Assembly (NCBI GenBank): GCA_963556145.1
Contig: OY744461.1
Span: forward strand, 5,082,891 to 5,146,890
Source: Hygrocybe punicea
Taxonomy: Eukaryota; Basidiomycota; Agaricomycetes; Agaricales; Hygrophoraceae
DNA length: 64,000 nucleotides
Direction of reading: 5' to 3'
The position numbers and the translations under genes are program-made. This document shows positions 1 to 11,700 of the stretch, piece by piece. Every line of letters begins with the position of its first letter. Positions within the stretch are counted from its first letter, which is position 1. Below the pieces are notes generated by a model. The model was not told where the DNA came from, made no database searches, and saw nothing but the letters and a program-made list of their open reading frames with translations.

Positions 1-72
1 GGAACGTTGTCCGCAAGCTACATAGACGTCAGAAACCATTAGAAGTGGAATAACATGACACTTACGCCACAA

Positions 73-1113
73 TTAGGGAACTCGTAAATTTGGTCCGATA
101 CAATTAATTTGAGGAGGTCGTCGAGTGGTCCATATCATCCCCCTCAGATGGATGGGACAATTTTCAATACAACCGCATCTTTTAGAACTGTTTGGAGCGT
201 GTCGAAATCGCGACAGACCTAGAAAGCGGCAGATATTAATTAGTTGTGGAAATAACGGAAGAGGTTTCATATATACCTCTGCGAGAAACGATGGGTGAGG
301 GCGCTCCAGCGTACCAAATGCGACATATTCCCCAGTCGATGGGAGAGATATTGCTGTAGAACGTAAATAAAACGACATTTAATAAATAAATATTCTTACC
401 CAATTCCGGCTGCCATCCATGGCCAGCCTTGAATCGCTCGCTAACTCCGAGCGAGTATATCTCTTGGTGCGCTATTAACAAGTGCTCTTCCAAACCACAC
501 AACGGCCATCTAGGAAATCCAAGGTTGAACTGGTCGTAAGCGAGATCTAGTATCTGGGACCAGTTCAAGATGTGGGAACGAATCTCATTCAGGACGATCT
601 TTCCGGGGGTGATCTTCAAGAATGAAGGTGCCCTGGGTATATCAATACGGTACAGTCCCCGAGTGGGGGGCCGAGTGATCGGGGGGATAAGGGCGGTCGA
701 AGGCAGAAGGGTTGGGGGGGGTGATCGGAGGGGGGATTGTAGGGGTGGTCGGATGGGGGATTGTAGGGGTGGTCAAATGGGGAATTGTGGGGGTGATCGG
801 AGGGGGAATTGCAGGGGTGATTGAAAGAGGGATTGTAGGGATGATCGAAGGAGAAATCGGTGGAGGGGTGATTGGACGAGTGACGTTGCTGAAATCCGGC
901 ATCTGGCCAAACACGATGCGGGGGTCGATATACAATTTTGGGGGCATCTTTAGCCTCTCTAGCGACGAGATACCATGCAGCAGAGCGCTATGCGCTGAGA
1001 AGCTATCAGTGAATACCAGCTGTATAATGGAATATCAACTTACTCTCCATTTTGGGCGCTGGGGCGGTGCCTTCGAATTGTAAGAGGAACTGCAGTAGGT
1101 CGAAGTTGTCCAT
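73..1113 (-). CDS. Unrecognised spliced gene with proline-rich 8-residue repeats
   Basis: I do not recognise this protein. A four-exon model joins cleanly on the minus strand. The start ATG lies at about 1113 (MDNFDLLQFLLQFEG). A GTAAGT donor follows, with an acceptor ending TTCTCAG that restores frame into a segment containing MPPKLYIDPRIVFGQMPDF. Next is a run of TPTIPP/TPTIPH units encoded by a 24-bp tandem repeat. A possible 40-bp intron (GTACCG...TTGAAG) then leads to the segment with SQILDLAYDQFNLGFPRWP. A 46-bp intron (GTAAGAATA...CTACAG, about 354-399) keeps frame into the last exon, which ends at 73. The 40-bp intron is short for a basidiomycete and is the weakest join. No catalytic motif is visible. 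The three in-frame joins are the main argument that it is a real gene. It could also be an orphan transposon-borne gene. Confidence 0.5.
712..865. repeat. 24-bp G-rich tandem repeat
   Basis: The core GGGATTGTAGGGGTGGTC recurs with its ATTGT anchor at 736, 760, 784, 808 and 832, an exact 24-bp period. As 24 is a multiple of three, the minus strand reads an 8-residue Pro/Thr/Ile unit within the gene at 73-1113. Confidence 0.8.
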
Positions 1114-1536
1114 TGATAGGTCACTCGATATCTTGGTTCATCATAATATATTCGGTTTATTCGGCAACTCCAAAAAAGTTAGCATACACGTGTGAAATAC
1201 ATTAAATGACCGCATAAATCGTAAATAAATAAATAAATAATATTGTATAGCTACAACTACAAGGTAAGTACGAAAGGGATGTAAAGTACATGTAGCTAGG
1301 TATATATACTGTGTATCTTTAGGGCACGTGGAGCTTAAATAACATACATGTGCCACAGATATACACGTGCCCACAGAACCTTCCAAGGTGACGAGTCGAC
1401 GAGTCGGAACACTTTTCGCTACCAAGTACTAAGTCCTGACATGGAAAACAGAGCCAGTCTTGCCGCAATTTAGCCAAAGAAAATGTGTCGCGACGCTTAC
1501 AAATTATATTCTAGTTCAGCACTTACTTAGACCTGG

Positions 1537-1881
1537 ATGCTGAGGTGTGTGAAGAGGAAGAGAGTGAGTCGGATGAGGGAAGTCTTTACAGTGAGTTTAG
1601 TCGCTGGGTTTCACGGGCCTACCATGACTGACAGCCCCTTAGATTTCATTAACGACTCTGATCCATTCTCTTCCCCTGACCCACACCCTGATCGACAGTT
1701 GTTACCAGAACTCAAAGAACACGTGGAACTGTTTCATCAGGCACAGATGATCCAGGAGCGATACAGACAGCCCTCTCTCCCGGCCAACCACATGAATCGA
1801 CACTTGGATGGAGAGTCAGAATGGCAGGCTTTTTGTGCTACTTTTATACTACTGAGAGGGATCCTGTGCTGTAGTAACTAA
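1537..1881 (+). CDS. Short open frame, possible orphan exon
   Basis: An open frame of about 114 codons whose central part, from the second Met (MTDSPLDFINDSDPFSS), reads like an acidic, proline-containing unstructured segment followed by a helix (LLPELKEHVELFHQAQ). No family is recognised. The last 20 or so residues are hydrophobic and probably read into an intron or untranslated sequence. It may be one exon of a larger broken gene. No neighbouring exon could be joined with confidence. Confidence 0.25.
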   Translation: MLRCVKRKRVSRMREVFTVSLVAGFHGPTMTDSPLDFINDSDPFSSPDPHPDRQLLPELKEHVELFHQAQMIQERYRQPSLPANHMNRHLDGESEWQAFCATFILLRGILCCSN

Positions 1882-2917
1882 GTACTACAAGCCAAGGCTG
1901 TAAATGATAGGGGTGGAGTGGAGTGGAGGATAGGAAGAATGCTATGTACTAGGAGACGGGAAATGAAGATACATGATATATTACTATAAACGTACTGATT
2001 CCAGGTCGTTAGGGACATTGCATCTTGAGTAGGAACGATTCCGGAGGCAGAATCCAGAGCGGAATCGATAGAAAGAGCGGAATCGAGCGGAATCGATGAT
2101 ACGGGAATGGGAATGGACAGGAGCGGTGTCTGATATGAAGGGGAAACAGATCCACACGATCCAGAGCCTCTACAACGGTTATGCCAGCCTAGACAAGGTG
2201 GATGAAATCCCAGCACCAAAGAGGGATGAAATGCCCAGGTGAGTTTTCATGAGCCTCTTTTTTTGTCAGTAACTCACCTCCCAACTCTGTTTTTCATTGT
2301 CGCCTAGTTACTTTTTAGTGGAAATGTAAGTTCCCCTGTTGATTTGTTCTGACGATCATGCTCTCACCCCTGTCAGCTTGAAATATCTGTACCTGCTCTT
2401 TATCGACACAGATCTCATCCTGCTGGACAGATTCATGCTCAACATGGAGAGTCATCCTTTCCCCATCTTCGAATGGTCCCCTTGGGAGAAGAAAGTGCAT
2501 GATTCAATGTTCCATTGAAGTTAATATTCCGAACACACGCTGCTGAGTTATTGTACATGTTGTAAATGAAGAGTGAAACTTGTAGATTATATTACAGAAC
2601 TGCCTGACTCGACTGGCCAGCCCTAAAAATGGAATGAGATGCTGGTCACACTTCCAATGCGGCATTGCATTAGGACCAAGGACACTACTCTATCAATTAT
2701 TTTAGCCTGCGATAATCCACAACTTAGCATAAAGTATATCTGAATATAGAAGTTCTCGACTCCAGGGCGATGATGACATCACCGTTAACGATGAGCACAA
2801 CTTATTGGTGTGGTAGATCTTCAAGTCACCTGTCACCACGTCATTCATCGTCATCCCCATTCGCGACCCCTATGACATAGTTTTTACTTCCATCTTTCAC
2901 ATGCTTATCCCATCAGT
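1882..2917. other. Interval without a recognisable gene
   Basis: A purine-rich stretch at 2040-2130 repeats GGAATCGA/GGAATGG-type words. The remainder is AT-rich unique-looking sequence. Short open frames on the minus strand at 1878-2219 and 2315-2500 show no motif and are probably chance. Confidence 0.4.
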
Positions 2918-3108
2918 ACTAGTGATGGTACAGTTCGGTTCTGAACCTGGGTTCGAACCTGAACCTACATGAACCGAACCTAAGTTCAGTTCGAGGTTCA
3001 GGGTAATGCCTGAACCGAACCTTAGGTTCAGTTCACGGTTCAGTCAAGGACGGAATCTTGTGAACCTGGTTTGAACTGGTTCAAACCTGAACCTAATCTT
3101 TCACTAGT
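2918..3108. mobile_element. Small TGAACC-rich inverted-repeat element
   Basis: ACTAGTGA at 2918-2925 is mirrored by TCACTAGT at 3101-3108. Between them about 190 bp consist almost entirely of GGTTCA/TGAACC words in both orientations, for example TGAACCGAACC and GAGGTTCAG, so the whole piece can fold on itself. No target duplication is clear. It resembles a miniature hAT-like or foldback element but could be a simple-repeat expansion. Confidence 0.45.
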
Positions 3109-3759
3109 GGGGTGTGGGCCATTGCTTTGCATGGCAGGTTACTCGTCTCTTTTTAGTAATGAGAGTATACAAATAATACAGTATTATTACCCTTCTATGA
3201 TAATAAATATTTGCGAAGTTATTGATATTTCCTTTATTATTACATACTGATGCTAGTCAGATACCATTCTGATACCATACTACAATGATATTAATTGATT
3301 ATATCCTGTTTCTTCCAATTTGTCATGACCCAATATCAGATCCCAAATTGACATATTTCATATAAAGTTTGCAGTGTTCGAGTTGGCAGATATATAACTA
3401 ACTACCTTACTACTTTATTATTAGTCATAGTTACTCTGAAGATTTTACAGAATGTGTAGTAAGTATATCCAGAAATGCTAAGTATCTGAATTATTTGTCA
3501 GGTCAGGAACAACCTCCTGTGAGTATCTGTAGAAATAATCCCATGCACAATGATACCAATTGCACTGCTATTGAAATCACTTTGATAAGATTGCTGGTTT
3601 TGATGAGTACCAGAATCAACAATATGAATGGTTCAGCTTGTGTACACTGGCAATGCTGCAGATTAAATGAAGCTGGGAAATTGGTGAGGCAATGTTCTTG
3701 TCAAACAGTTTGATGAGTATTGGACACCTGAACCACTTCCAGCACACATGATCAAGATA
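3109..3759. other. AT-rich interval without a recognisable gene
   Basis: AT-rich sequence with scattered short frames. Nothing supports a gene. The 72-codon frame at 3495-3713 shows no motif. Confidence 0.4.
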
Positions 3760-4790
3760 GGTGTGGCATGCATGCATGGAATTTATGGAACAGACAGTGT
3801 CTGTTGCACTGCAATGCTGCATACTGTGCCTGAGTCACTGGCCCAATGATTTGCTGAAAACCATTCAGCCTATTGTACCTGTATTGAGAATGTATTAAGT
3901 ATGATGTGCATTGCAAGGTTATATAGCAATAGTACAGACCCATCCAATATACAGGTCATACTACTGTTTGTACAATGGCATTGCCCAGCATTGAAGCTAG
4001 AAGACCATATTATACCTGGGAAGCTTGCTGAATGCTTTCTGATACATTGTTCTACCTGTTAAATGAGTAAGCACTGCTTGCATTGTTAATGATTTCAAAG
4101 TGCATACTACATCACAGACACATCCAATGTGCAGTTCATACAGTGGTTTGTGCATTGGGAATGTCTCAGATGAAAACTGGAACACCTACCAAACACTTAC
4201 CAAACACCTTTGGACCTGTGTGACGAATAGTCAGATACATCCATTATGTTGTTCGTACAGATGTTTGTGCAAGGGAAATGCCCAAGATTGAGGCTGGGAC
4301 ACTGACCGAACACTTTACCGAACACACCGGACACATTTGGGCCTGTGTGACAAATAGTCACTGCCTGCATTGTCAGTAATTCTAATGCACATTGTACATG
4401 CATCTACATTACAGATACATCCAATACGTTGTTCGTACTGATGTTTGTGCAAGGGAAATGCCCATGATTGAGGCTGGGACACTCACCGAACACTTTACTG
4501 AACACATCGAACACATTTGGAGCTGTGTGACAAATAGTCACTGCTTCCATTATTATTAATTCTAATGCACATTGTACATGTATCTACATTGCAGACACAT
4601 TCAATACGTTGGTCATACAGATGTTTGTGCAAGGGGAATGCCAAAGATTAAGGCTGGGACACTGACCGAACACTTCAAATGCCTTTGGACCTGTTTGACA
4701 AACAGTCACTCTTTTCATTATCAACAATTCTAATACACACAGTAGATGTAGCTACATCACAGATAGCACTTACATATTTTTCATTCATAC
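3760..4790. repeat. Degenerate 180-bp tandem satellite
   Basis: The word CATCCAATRY, followed by GT-CATACAG-TGTTTGTGCAA, recurs at 3941, 4121, 4238, 4418 and 4598, with a decayed copy near 4772. Spacing is 180 bp except one 117-bp step, which implies an internal deletion in that unit. Units also share CTGGGACACTGACCGAACAC and TGTGACAAATAGTCACTGC. The two best-preserved copies (4238 and 4418 onward) look more than 90% alike by eye. Confidence 0.8.
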
Positions 4791-5076
4791 ACGGCACATT
4801 GCATTACCAATGCCTGTGATTATTATAAGACGCTGATTGCAATTGCAATACCAACAAAATATAATACTACCCATTTCCAATTTGGCTGCTGTGATCCGGC
4901 TGCCTTATTGTTCTTGCTGATTGGGACAACAAATTCTCACACTCAAGTCCACCAAGTCACACGGTTTCATAGTTATTCCCAGGGCTTCAAAATAGTTCCC
5001 ACAGTTTGGAAATTTTGTTCCCATGGCTTGGCAAATTAGAGTGTGACCCTGAGTTGAAAAATCTGCCGTATAGAAC
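4791..5076. other. Interval related to Helitron 5' regions
   Basis: The last 100-150 bases before the 5077-5100 hairpin faintly resemble the region just inside the 5' ends of Helitrons A and B (TTCCCAC words, a CAAATT...TGTGACC context). No coding sequence is supported. Confidence 0.3.
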
Positions 5077-5100
5077 GATTCCCTTATAGGGACTCGTAAC
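5077..5100 (-). repeat. Helitron-like 5' terminal hairpin (relic)
   Basis: Read on the minus strand, TTACGAGTCCCTATAAGG continues to GAATCG. CGAGTCCCT and AGGGAATCG pair with one mismatch around an ATA loop. The same terminal word (TTACGAGTCC, then a hairpin to GGGAATCG) ends Helitron A at about 14054 and Helitron B at about 46847. This marks the 5' end of a further copy whose body would lie to the left, but no Rep coding sequence remains there. Confidence 0.5.
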
Positions 5101-5700
5101 ATATTAGTCTAATTTCTGCTGAGTAGAGACTTAGTTTTGGTCCAACTATTTGCTCACTTGAAATTTCAGCACCATTAATAACAGAATCTAGATTAGTTAG
5201 AGTTTATAGGAATATTTGCAAACTCAAATATATTTTAAAATGTAAAGTTGAAATTCAGCCTAGGATGCCATGTTGTTTGATTCAGTTATACTGATTGCAA
5301 GGTCTTTTCTTCCTGTTAAAACACTGCAAAACATTTGCAATGACCATCTGAACAGTTGTCCAGGATATTTCATGCTTACTGTGCTTCAGACACATCTAAC
5401 ACAAGATTCTATTGATTCATTCACAGTGAACATGGACACAGTACATGTAATTGAAGAGTCAAACCATTACTACTTCTTTGTATGTCTAAATCTATATAGT
5501 GCCATGCAACATCTATGCAAGTCTATGCAGTTGGCTGTCTCACCTGTATAGAGCTGTATAGACCTGTCAACTATCTGTATAGTACTACATAACGGCATCC
5601 AGACTGCAGCCAGAGCACTTATTTTATATTTATATTCCAATATTTTCATCGTTATATAAAAGAAAAGCAAAAATAATTATCTTGATCTACTAGGCTAAAT
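5101..5700. other. AT-rich interval without a recognisable gene
   Basis: AT-rich. A 93-codon frame at 5270-5551 on the plus strand has no recognisable motif and no obvious splice partners. Confidence 0.35.
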
Positions 5701-7000
5701 AACCTATGACCACGTCCTTCATCATTCTCGTTCTCATGGTCCTCATCCCAGTCCTGTGCAGTCATTGTGGCAGTCCTTGTTCTCATTGCTCGATGTCCCT
5801 GTCGTGGTGTCTTGCCCTTGTTCCTGTTGGCTTTGTGGCCATGGGCATAGCTAGAATGTCATTAGTAAAAAATCCATGAAACATAAATAAAAAACTCAGA
5901 TGCTTGGGCACATTGCCATTCACCGCTGCTGTTGCCGGTAGCCGCTATCGCCGTTGCAGCTGTTGCAGCTGCTGTTGCCACCATAGTTTGCTGCTGCTGT
6001 TGTGTTGGGCGTTGCCGTTGGGGTCTGGCCTCTTTAACCTACCATGACCCATTGCAGGGCATTTGGATGTGGTGGGGTCCTCATTTCACATTGGTGTGAT
6101 CTGTAGTACAACATGAGGAATATATAATGCAAAGCAAAACAAAATCATACCTGGGCAGTGGGGGTCCCCACTGCGTCTGTTTTTACTGACCTCCCTATTG
6201 CCCCTGTCTCCTCCACATTTAGTCGCATCACATTGTCTGGGGTCATTACTGACCATTGCGTTGTAGTAGTGGTGCCTGGCAGGTCACGTGACCACACCCT
6301 TAGTCAGTAGTCATTCCTGATGTGGTAGACAGTTCTCTATCCCATCCACCTTTGACCATTCCGTGCGATTCCGTCCCCGATCCCGAGAGGTCCCTTGGGA
6401 CCACTCCAGCGTGTCAGGGCCACTTCCCTGTTTGTTATGGACATTGAGGGCACAGGCGTGGGCATGGGTGTCATAGGTAATTGTCAGTTTCAAAATAAAA
6501 AGGAAAACAGGAAAATACATACTGGTGTGGGGGTTAGCACACCACCCCCCTCAGGTGGCATTGGCATTGGCATTCCCATTCCCGTTGACCCATCGATGTT
6601 CCCACTCTTGTTCCCGTTGGTGTTCCCATTGGTGTTCCCATTGGTGCCCCCCTGGTCTCGTTCCCATTCCTGTTCCCATTTGCATTCCCGTTCTTGTGGG
6701 CATGGACATGGACATCGTAGGTAATAGTCAGTAACAGAATTTAAAATATTAAATATTTTTAAAAAAAATACTGATGCAGGGGTGGGCACATCACCACCCC
6801 CTCCATGGCCACCTGCATTTGTCCAGGTCATGAAGTTGCTGATGCCATTGCTGTTGGTGTTGGTGTTCCTGTTCCCTAACCCATTCTGCTGTTCTCATTC
6901 CCATTTGTGTTCTTGTTCTTGTTCCCATTTTGCCGCTGTCATTCCCTTGTGCGTTCCCTTTCCCGTGTGTGTGGGGTGTTAGGTGTTGGGCATTGTTGTG
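5701..7000. repeat. Low-complexity GGGAAC/GTTCCC-rich region with intron-like breaks
   Basis: Blocks dominated by GTTCCC, CATTCC and CCCATTG words are separated by AT-rich 50-80-bp pieces that, on the minus strand, begin GTAT and follow CCCACACCA or CCCCTGCATCA. The minus strand would read Asn/Gly/Thr-rich segments (NGNTNGNTNGN) broken by introns, but stops occur and no continuous gene could be built. It resembles, in composition, the open frames inside the foldback element at 18441-26302. Confidence 0.45.
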
Positions 7001-7162
7001 TTCAATTCAGTCGGCACTGAAGGCCCACAGGCGCTGGTGGCTATGTTGCCCGAGATTGGGAGCTTGAAGTCATGGCACCACTCCTTTAGAATTTGTTTTG
7101 GTTGGCCAAGCCTGAGCTCACAGTGTCAGCCAATCAAGGGACAATTGCAAACAAAACCCTTT

Positions 7163-7196
7163 TTACGAGTTCTTTTAATTTATTAAAAGACTCGTT
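7163..7196. repeat. Hairpin resembling a Helitron 5' end
   Basis: ACGAGTTCTTTTAAT and ATTAAAAGACTCGT form an inverted repeat with one bulge around a TT loop, preceded by TT. The TTACGAGT start matches the 5' terminal word of the Helitrons in this window, here pointing right. No element body is recognisable downstream. Confidence 0.35.
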
Positions 7197-7486
7197 CTTT
7201 ATCAGACCTGGTTCAGTGAGGGTTCGTAATTAATTAATTAATTAATGAAGTTGATCGTATGTAGGGGACTTTTTTTTTTGGTAAAAGATATGATTCTACT
7301 TGTTATACTGAAAAATAACATGTGGTCCAAGCCATGTGTGGACAAGCTTACATAAGCATCCAAATATGGGTTGCCTCAGAAAAGACGCATTACCTTCAAA
7401 TTACATTCAAAATATTCATACTGACTTCAATTCTTATTGGAATCAGCTGAAAATTGAACTGCTGACTAATATAACCATTTCGGGCA
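7197..7486. other. AT-rich interval without a recognisable gene
   Basis: Contains a TTAA/ATTAATTAATTA run near 7230-7250 and otherwise unique AT-rich sequence. No gene is supported. Confidence 0.35.
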
Positions 7487-7700
7487 AGGTGTGACAGTCA
7501 CGTGTGACCAATCTAACCATATAAGGCAATTTCTGATATTGTATAGCAAATTTTTTACTGATCACAATGGTGACAGTCACATGTGACCAGTCTAACCATA
7601 TAAGGCAATTTTACACTATAAATGCTAAATTTTGAGCTGATCACAGGAGTCATAGTCACATGTGACCACTATTACTATATATGAAAATATCAGCTATATA
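7487..7700. repeat. 79-bp tandem repeat with GTCACRTGTGAC palindromes
   Basis: GTGACAGTCACGTGTGACC at 7491 recurs at 7570 (GTGACAGTCACATGTGACC) and, decayed, at 7649 (GTCATAGTCACATGTGACC). The repeats are followed by CTAACCATATAAGGCAATTT in the first two units. Each carries an inverted GTCACRTGTGAC core that contains an E-box-like CACRTG. Confidence 0.7.
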
Positions 7701-7857
7701 AGCAGAAATGAGCTTAACTCAGATAATATACTGATATTTTTACTTAAAACATAAAATTCAATGTGATATTGCCATATATATACATTATCTTATATGCTAA
7801 TTTATTTCAAGCAAAATTATGGTGTTCATAATAATCATACAAACAAAAATCCAATAA

Positions 7858-8719
7858 AAGAAAAAAGACTTTGTTCTTGCCATATGTAACATTAGCCCAA
7901 TCATCAAGCACAGCTGTCTTCATGTTGTCATCTGTTGTACAGCATAGAAGGTCCTGGAGAAGGTAAGTCAATTATTATCATAATGTTTAGGAGGCAGTTG
8001 TATTTGACAGTTGACCTATTGCCTCCTCAACATTTCTTTTTTGGCTGAGAATATTATATAATGATACAGCACAGAAGACATGATAGTAAGAGAGGAGGTT
8101 GATGAACGCTCAAGACACTTTATGTAGTTTTATTTTTTCTACTTTTCATGTTGCTGAGGTGAGAGATGGGCTTATTAGAATAATTGGCAGTATACAACAT
8201 ATGCTATGTATCTTATACCATATGTAACATGCTTTATGCAATTGTTTACTTCATCATGGAAGTGGAGAGGGGAAAAAAAGAACTCGTTCATGCCATGCGC
8301 AGCACTGGCCCACTAAACAAGTGGTAATCTGTTGTGTAGCATTCAAGGTCATGGAGAAGTAGGGTTGAGCAAATGTGAGTTAATTGTCAGCACACTGTTT
8401 GGGGGGCAGTTGTGTTTGGCAGTTGACCTGTTGCTCCCTGAGCAATTGCTTCATGGCTGAGAGTGTTGCATGATGGTGCACCACAGAGGAGATGGCAGGT
8501 AGAGAGGAGGTTGATGAAGACTCAAGACACTCTATGTAATATTGTTTTATGCTAGTTTATATATTGCAGAGGTGGGAGGTGGGCTTATTAGAATAATATG
8601 CAATATGCAATATGCAACACATGTTATGTATCTTATGCTATCTATTACATGCTTTACGCAATTCAAACTTATTGCTTCATTCAGCAAAGAAGTGGGGAGG
8701 GGGAAAAAAGAACTCGTTC
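7858..8719 (-). repeat. Tandem ~425-bp units each ending in a Helitron 3' terminus
   Basis: Three termini occur at 7863 (decayed), 8280 and 8710. The last two read GAACTCGTTCATGCC then GCGCAGCACTGGC identically. The intervening pieces (about 415 and 430 bp) are similar to each other: both have TGTTGTRYAGCAT, GGCAGTTGTRTTTG, ACAGTTGACCT or GCAGTTGACCT, and GAGAGGAGGTTGATGAA. Minus-strand reading gives a subterminal hairpin (GCCAGTGCTGCGCATGGC) about 2 nt before GAACGAGTTC. Confidence 0.7.
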
Positions 8720-8750
8720 ATGCCATGCGCAGCACTGGCCCACTAAACAA

Positions 8751-11700
8751 GTTTAGATTGGAAGCACCCGTATTAGGTTCTACAAAAGTCTGTTCAAAGG
8801 TATCTCTTGGGAATCGTCTTTTGCATTCTCCTTTATCATTAAGACAATTTGGTCATTTTGGACCATCATGTGTGTTATGTACGTTCAATCTCAGTAATAG
8901 ATCATCAACGATATTTTTGAATTTTTGCCACCAAATTTTGTGTCTGTTTTGACAATTGTTATCGCTGCCACAATATTTTGAACATATGTGAGGTGCTTCT
9001 GGAAGAACACAGGTTGGCAATTTATATTCGGGATTTTCTGCAGCACCCCTAACTTTTGCTGATATTTCATCTTTAGTACCCATCATGAATTGACCAACAC
9101 ACAAGCTTTCTAAATATTCCACCAGTGTCCTCTGAAATTCAGAAGTGTTATCCAAAATTTTGTCTCGTATTTCTTGGGGTGTTAGACATCTAGCAATCCA
9201 TAGCAACATGTGAAGATGTAAGGTAAGACGGCCTTGTTCTTCTACAGTTCCATAATAAGCAGATGTTTTGCCATAAAGACCATGACGAGACTCATTTACA
9301 CACAGAACATGTTTGATAAACATTTCAGTAATATAATGAAAGAAGCGAGCACCAGCAACCGGATTATTTGCAATAAGTTTATAACAATCTTTGGGGAGAC
9401 ATAATTTTGGGTGAAATGCTTCTTTGTTGTCAGCATAATATAAAGAAATTGGGTGATTGATATCAGCCGGTGCAAATGTGATAAACCAAGTCGGAGCGCC
9501 ACTGTAGGATATCAATGACCAAATTTCATTTCGCATATATTTTTTTGCAGTGATAGAGCCTTCAACCTTACCACCCACATGATCTAGATCAGAAATCAAT
9601 TTGTAGCATGCTGTTTCTTCAGGTGTCACAGGCTTTACTCTTTCACCTTTAGACAACCTTTTGGCGAGGTCTGCTAAAACTCCTGTGTCAATGTTCATCA
9701 AACGATCCGCAATTTCATCAAAGTTTTGTTTATTGGTCAACAAGTAACCACCACTTGTACTTCTTTTGATCTGTTCTTGATTGAATGCGACTAGTGGAAA
9801 GTATGCATCAGTTTGGAATCTTTTGTCATGGTACATCAATAGGTGCCTTTTGTGCATCATGTCACTAATATCCATTACTTCCTCAGTAATGCTGCCGATA
9901 CCTCCTAAACCATAAGGAAAAAGACAAGGAAACATCATAGGATATAATTGAGGGTTATTATAAAAAGACTCTGGATTTTTTGCATGACTTATGGCGAGAA
10001 CACCACCGTGGTCATCTATCACGTGCTTTGTTGCTCTTGCAATCAATGCTTTTGGGCTATTAATTTCAAGATCTTCACCAGTAATACCACTGACAACAAA
10101 TGGACAAGGTCCATCTTCAACTCCATCTTCTTCATCATTGTCGAATGCACTGGTAGCTTCAGGTTCTTTGTTTGTTTCCTTCATATGATATGCAACCACA
10201 ACTGGAATTCCATTTTCTGGATACTGTTCTAGATTTTTGTAAGAGATGTCCAAATCGTAATAGTCGACGTGGTTCAACTTTAGCCATTCTAAAGCCGAAG
10301 ATACCATTTTTCTGCGAACCAACAAAGGAGTGCGATCCATATCCTCTGGTGTGGGTCTGATAGGACCAGTAAAAATAAATGCCAAAACATTGTCAAGTTC
10401 TTCGACTGAGGGAGGCAATCGTTGATATATCTTTGGTGTTGGATTTTGAAACATTATGGCATTTGCTTTCATTTTATGCATTCCGGAAGAAACACGTACA
10501 ATGCATTTGTTATGTCAAACTCGAGCAATCAAAATTTGTTCAGCAAATGTCAAATTCTGTAGTTGTGGTGAAATGGCACCAATCCATAATCCATTTGCCA
10601 ATGCATATTTCGGAGTGCATCCTCAGTTTAGACAAGTTTCACATGGATGGCATATCCATTTGCACGCACTGTCTATTACAGGACCTTTCATATCTTGTAT
10701 CGGATCAGAGCTATGAAATCTCTCACACCTGGTAATATTCATGTTTTCTCTATTCAAAATGTTTAGGTCAACTTTTGTTTTTGACAAAAGTGTCATCCTC
10801 TTCAATGGAACCAATTGTCCACATACTGCACACCCACTTTCTGTAAAGTTTTCAGGTGCCACAGCTTCACACCAATTAGATATTATGGTTTCCTTTAATG
10901 CAACACTCGGTGGTTTCGGTGGAAATGACTGCAACTTTGATGTATTTTTCGTATTTATTCTATGTTGTCCCATATTAATTTCTTCTTTAACATCTCGGTT
11001 CTTTCTTCTATGAACATCTCTTTGATTTTTTTATTTTTCTGCTCTGAATTTGCATTCTTGTGCCATAATTTATATCTGTCTGCATTTGATTTAACAATAT
11101 GAACAGAAAAAACTGTAACATGCGTTTGACATATTTCACAATTATGATTATTCAAAATGAGAGGAATGTCAGAAACATGCGCTCTCGATGCTGCTAATCT
11201 TATAGCATGTAATTTTGCTATTGCACGGATGTCTTTCATCGTAAGTTGTGGCAAAAATTTGATTAAGGGAACAGAACCCCAAATGTGATCTTTGCTATTA
11301 TTAAAAGTTTCTTCAGCCACTATCCGCGGAACATGATCGATATACTTAAAGATTGTTTCAGGACTGTATTCCATTTTAAAGGAGTTGAGCATATATGGCT
11401 CCAGTAACTTGAATTCAAAAGTTGGAATGCGATAACCACCACCAATGTAATTATTTGGCATGTTGGTGCATTCAGATTTTCCATATATATTTTGTATGTG
11501 AATGAATGCAAATTTGATATACATCATGAAAGCTAACAAAACGTTGTTTGAAATCATCAAAATGGATGTACATAATTTAGAAATGCATTTCCGCACATGT
11601 GTTTTGAAGTCGTGAGCATACATCAGATGGCGATACAAAAGCATTCTAATCAATTGACATTTGTCTTTGATGATTGGAATTGTATGATAACCCAAGCATA

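Noticed and set aside
570..1083. Gly/Arg-rich plus-strand frames opposite the proline-repeat exon
   Set aside because: They are the complement of the 24-bp repeat; the minus strand has the spliced, in-frame gene model.
3760..4790. Possible CRISPR-like array
   Set aside because: Units are contiguous 180-bp satellite copies without short repeats and unique spacers, and the genome is eukaryotic.
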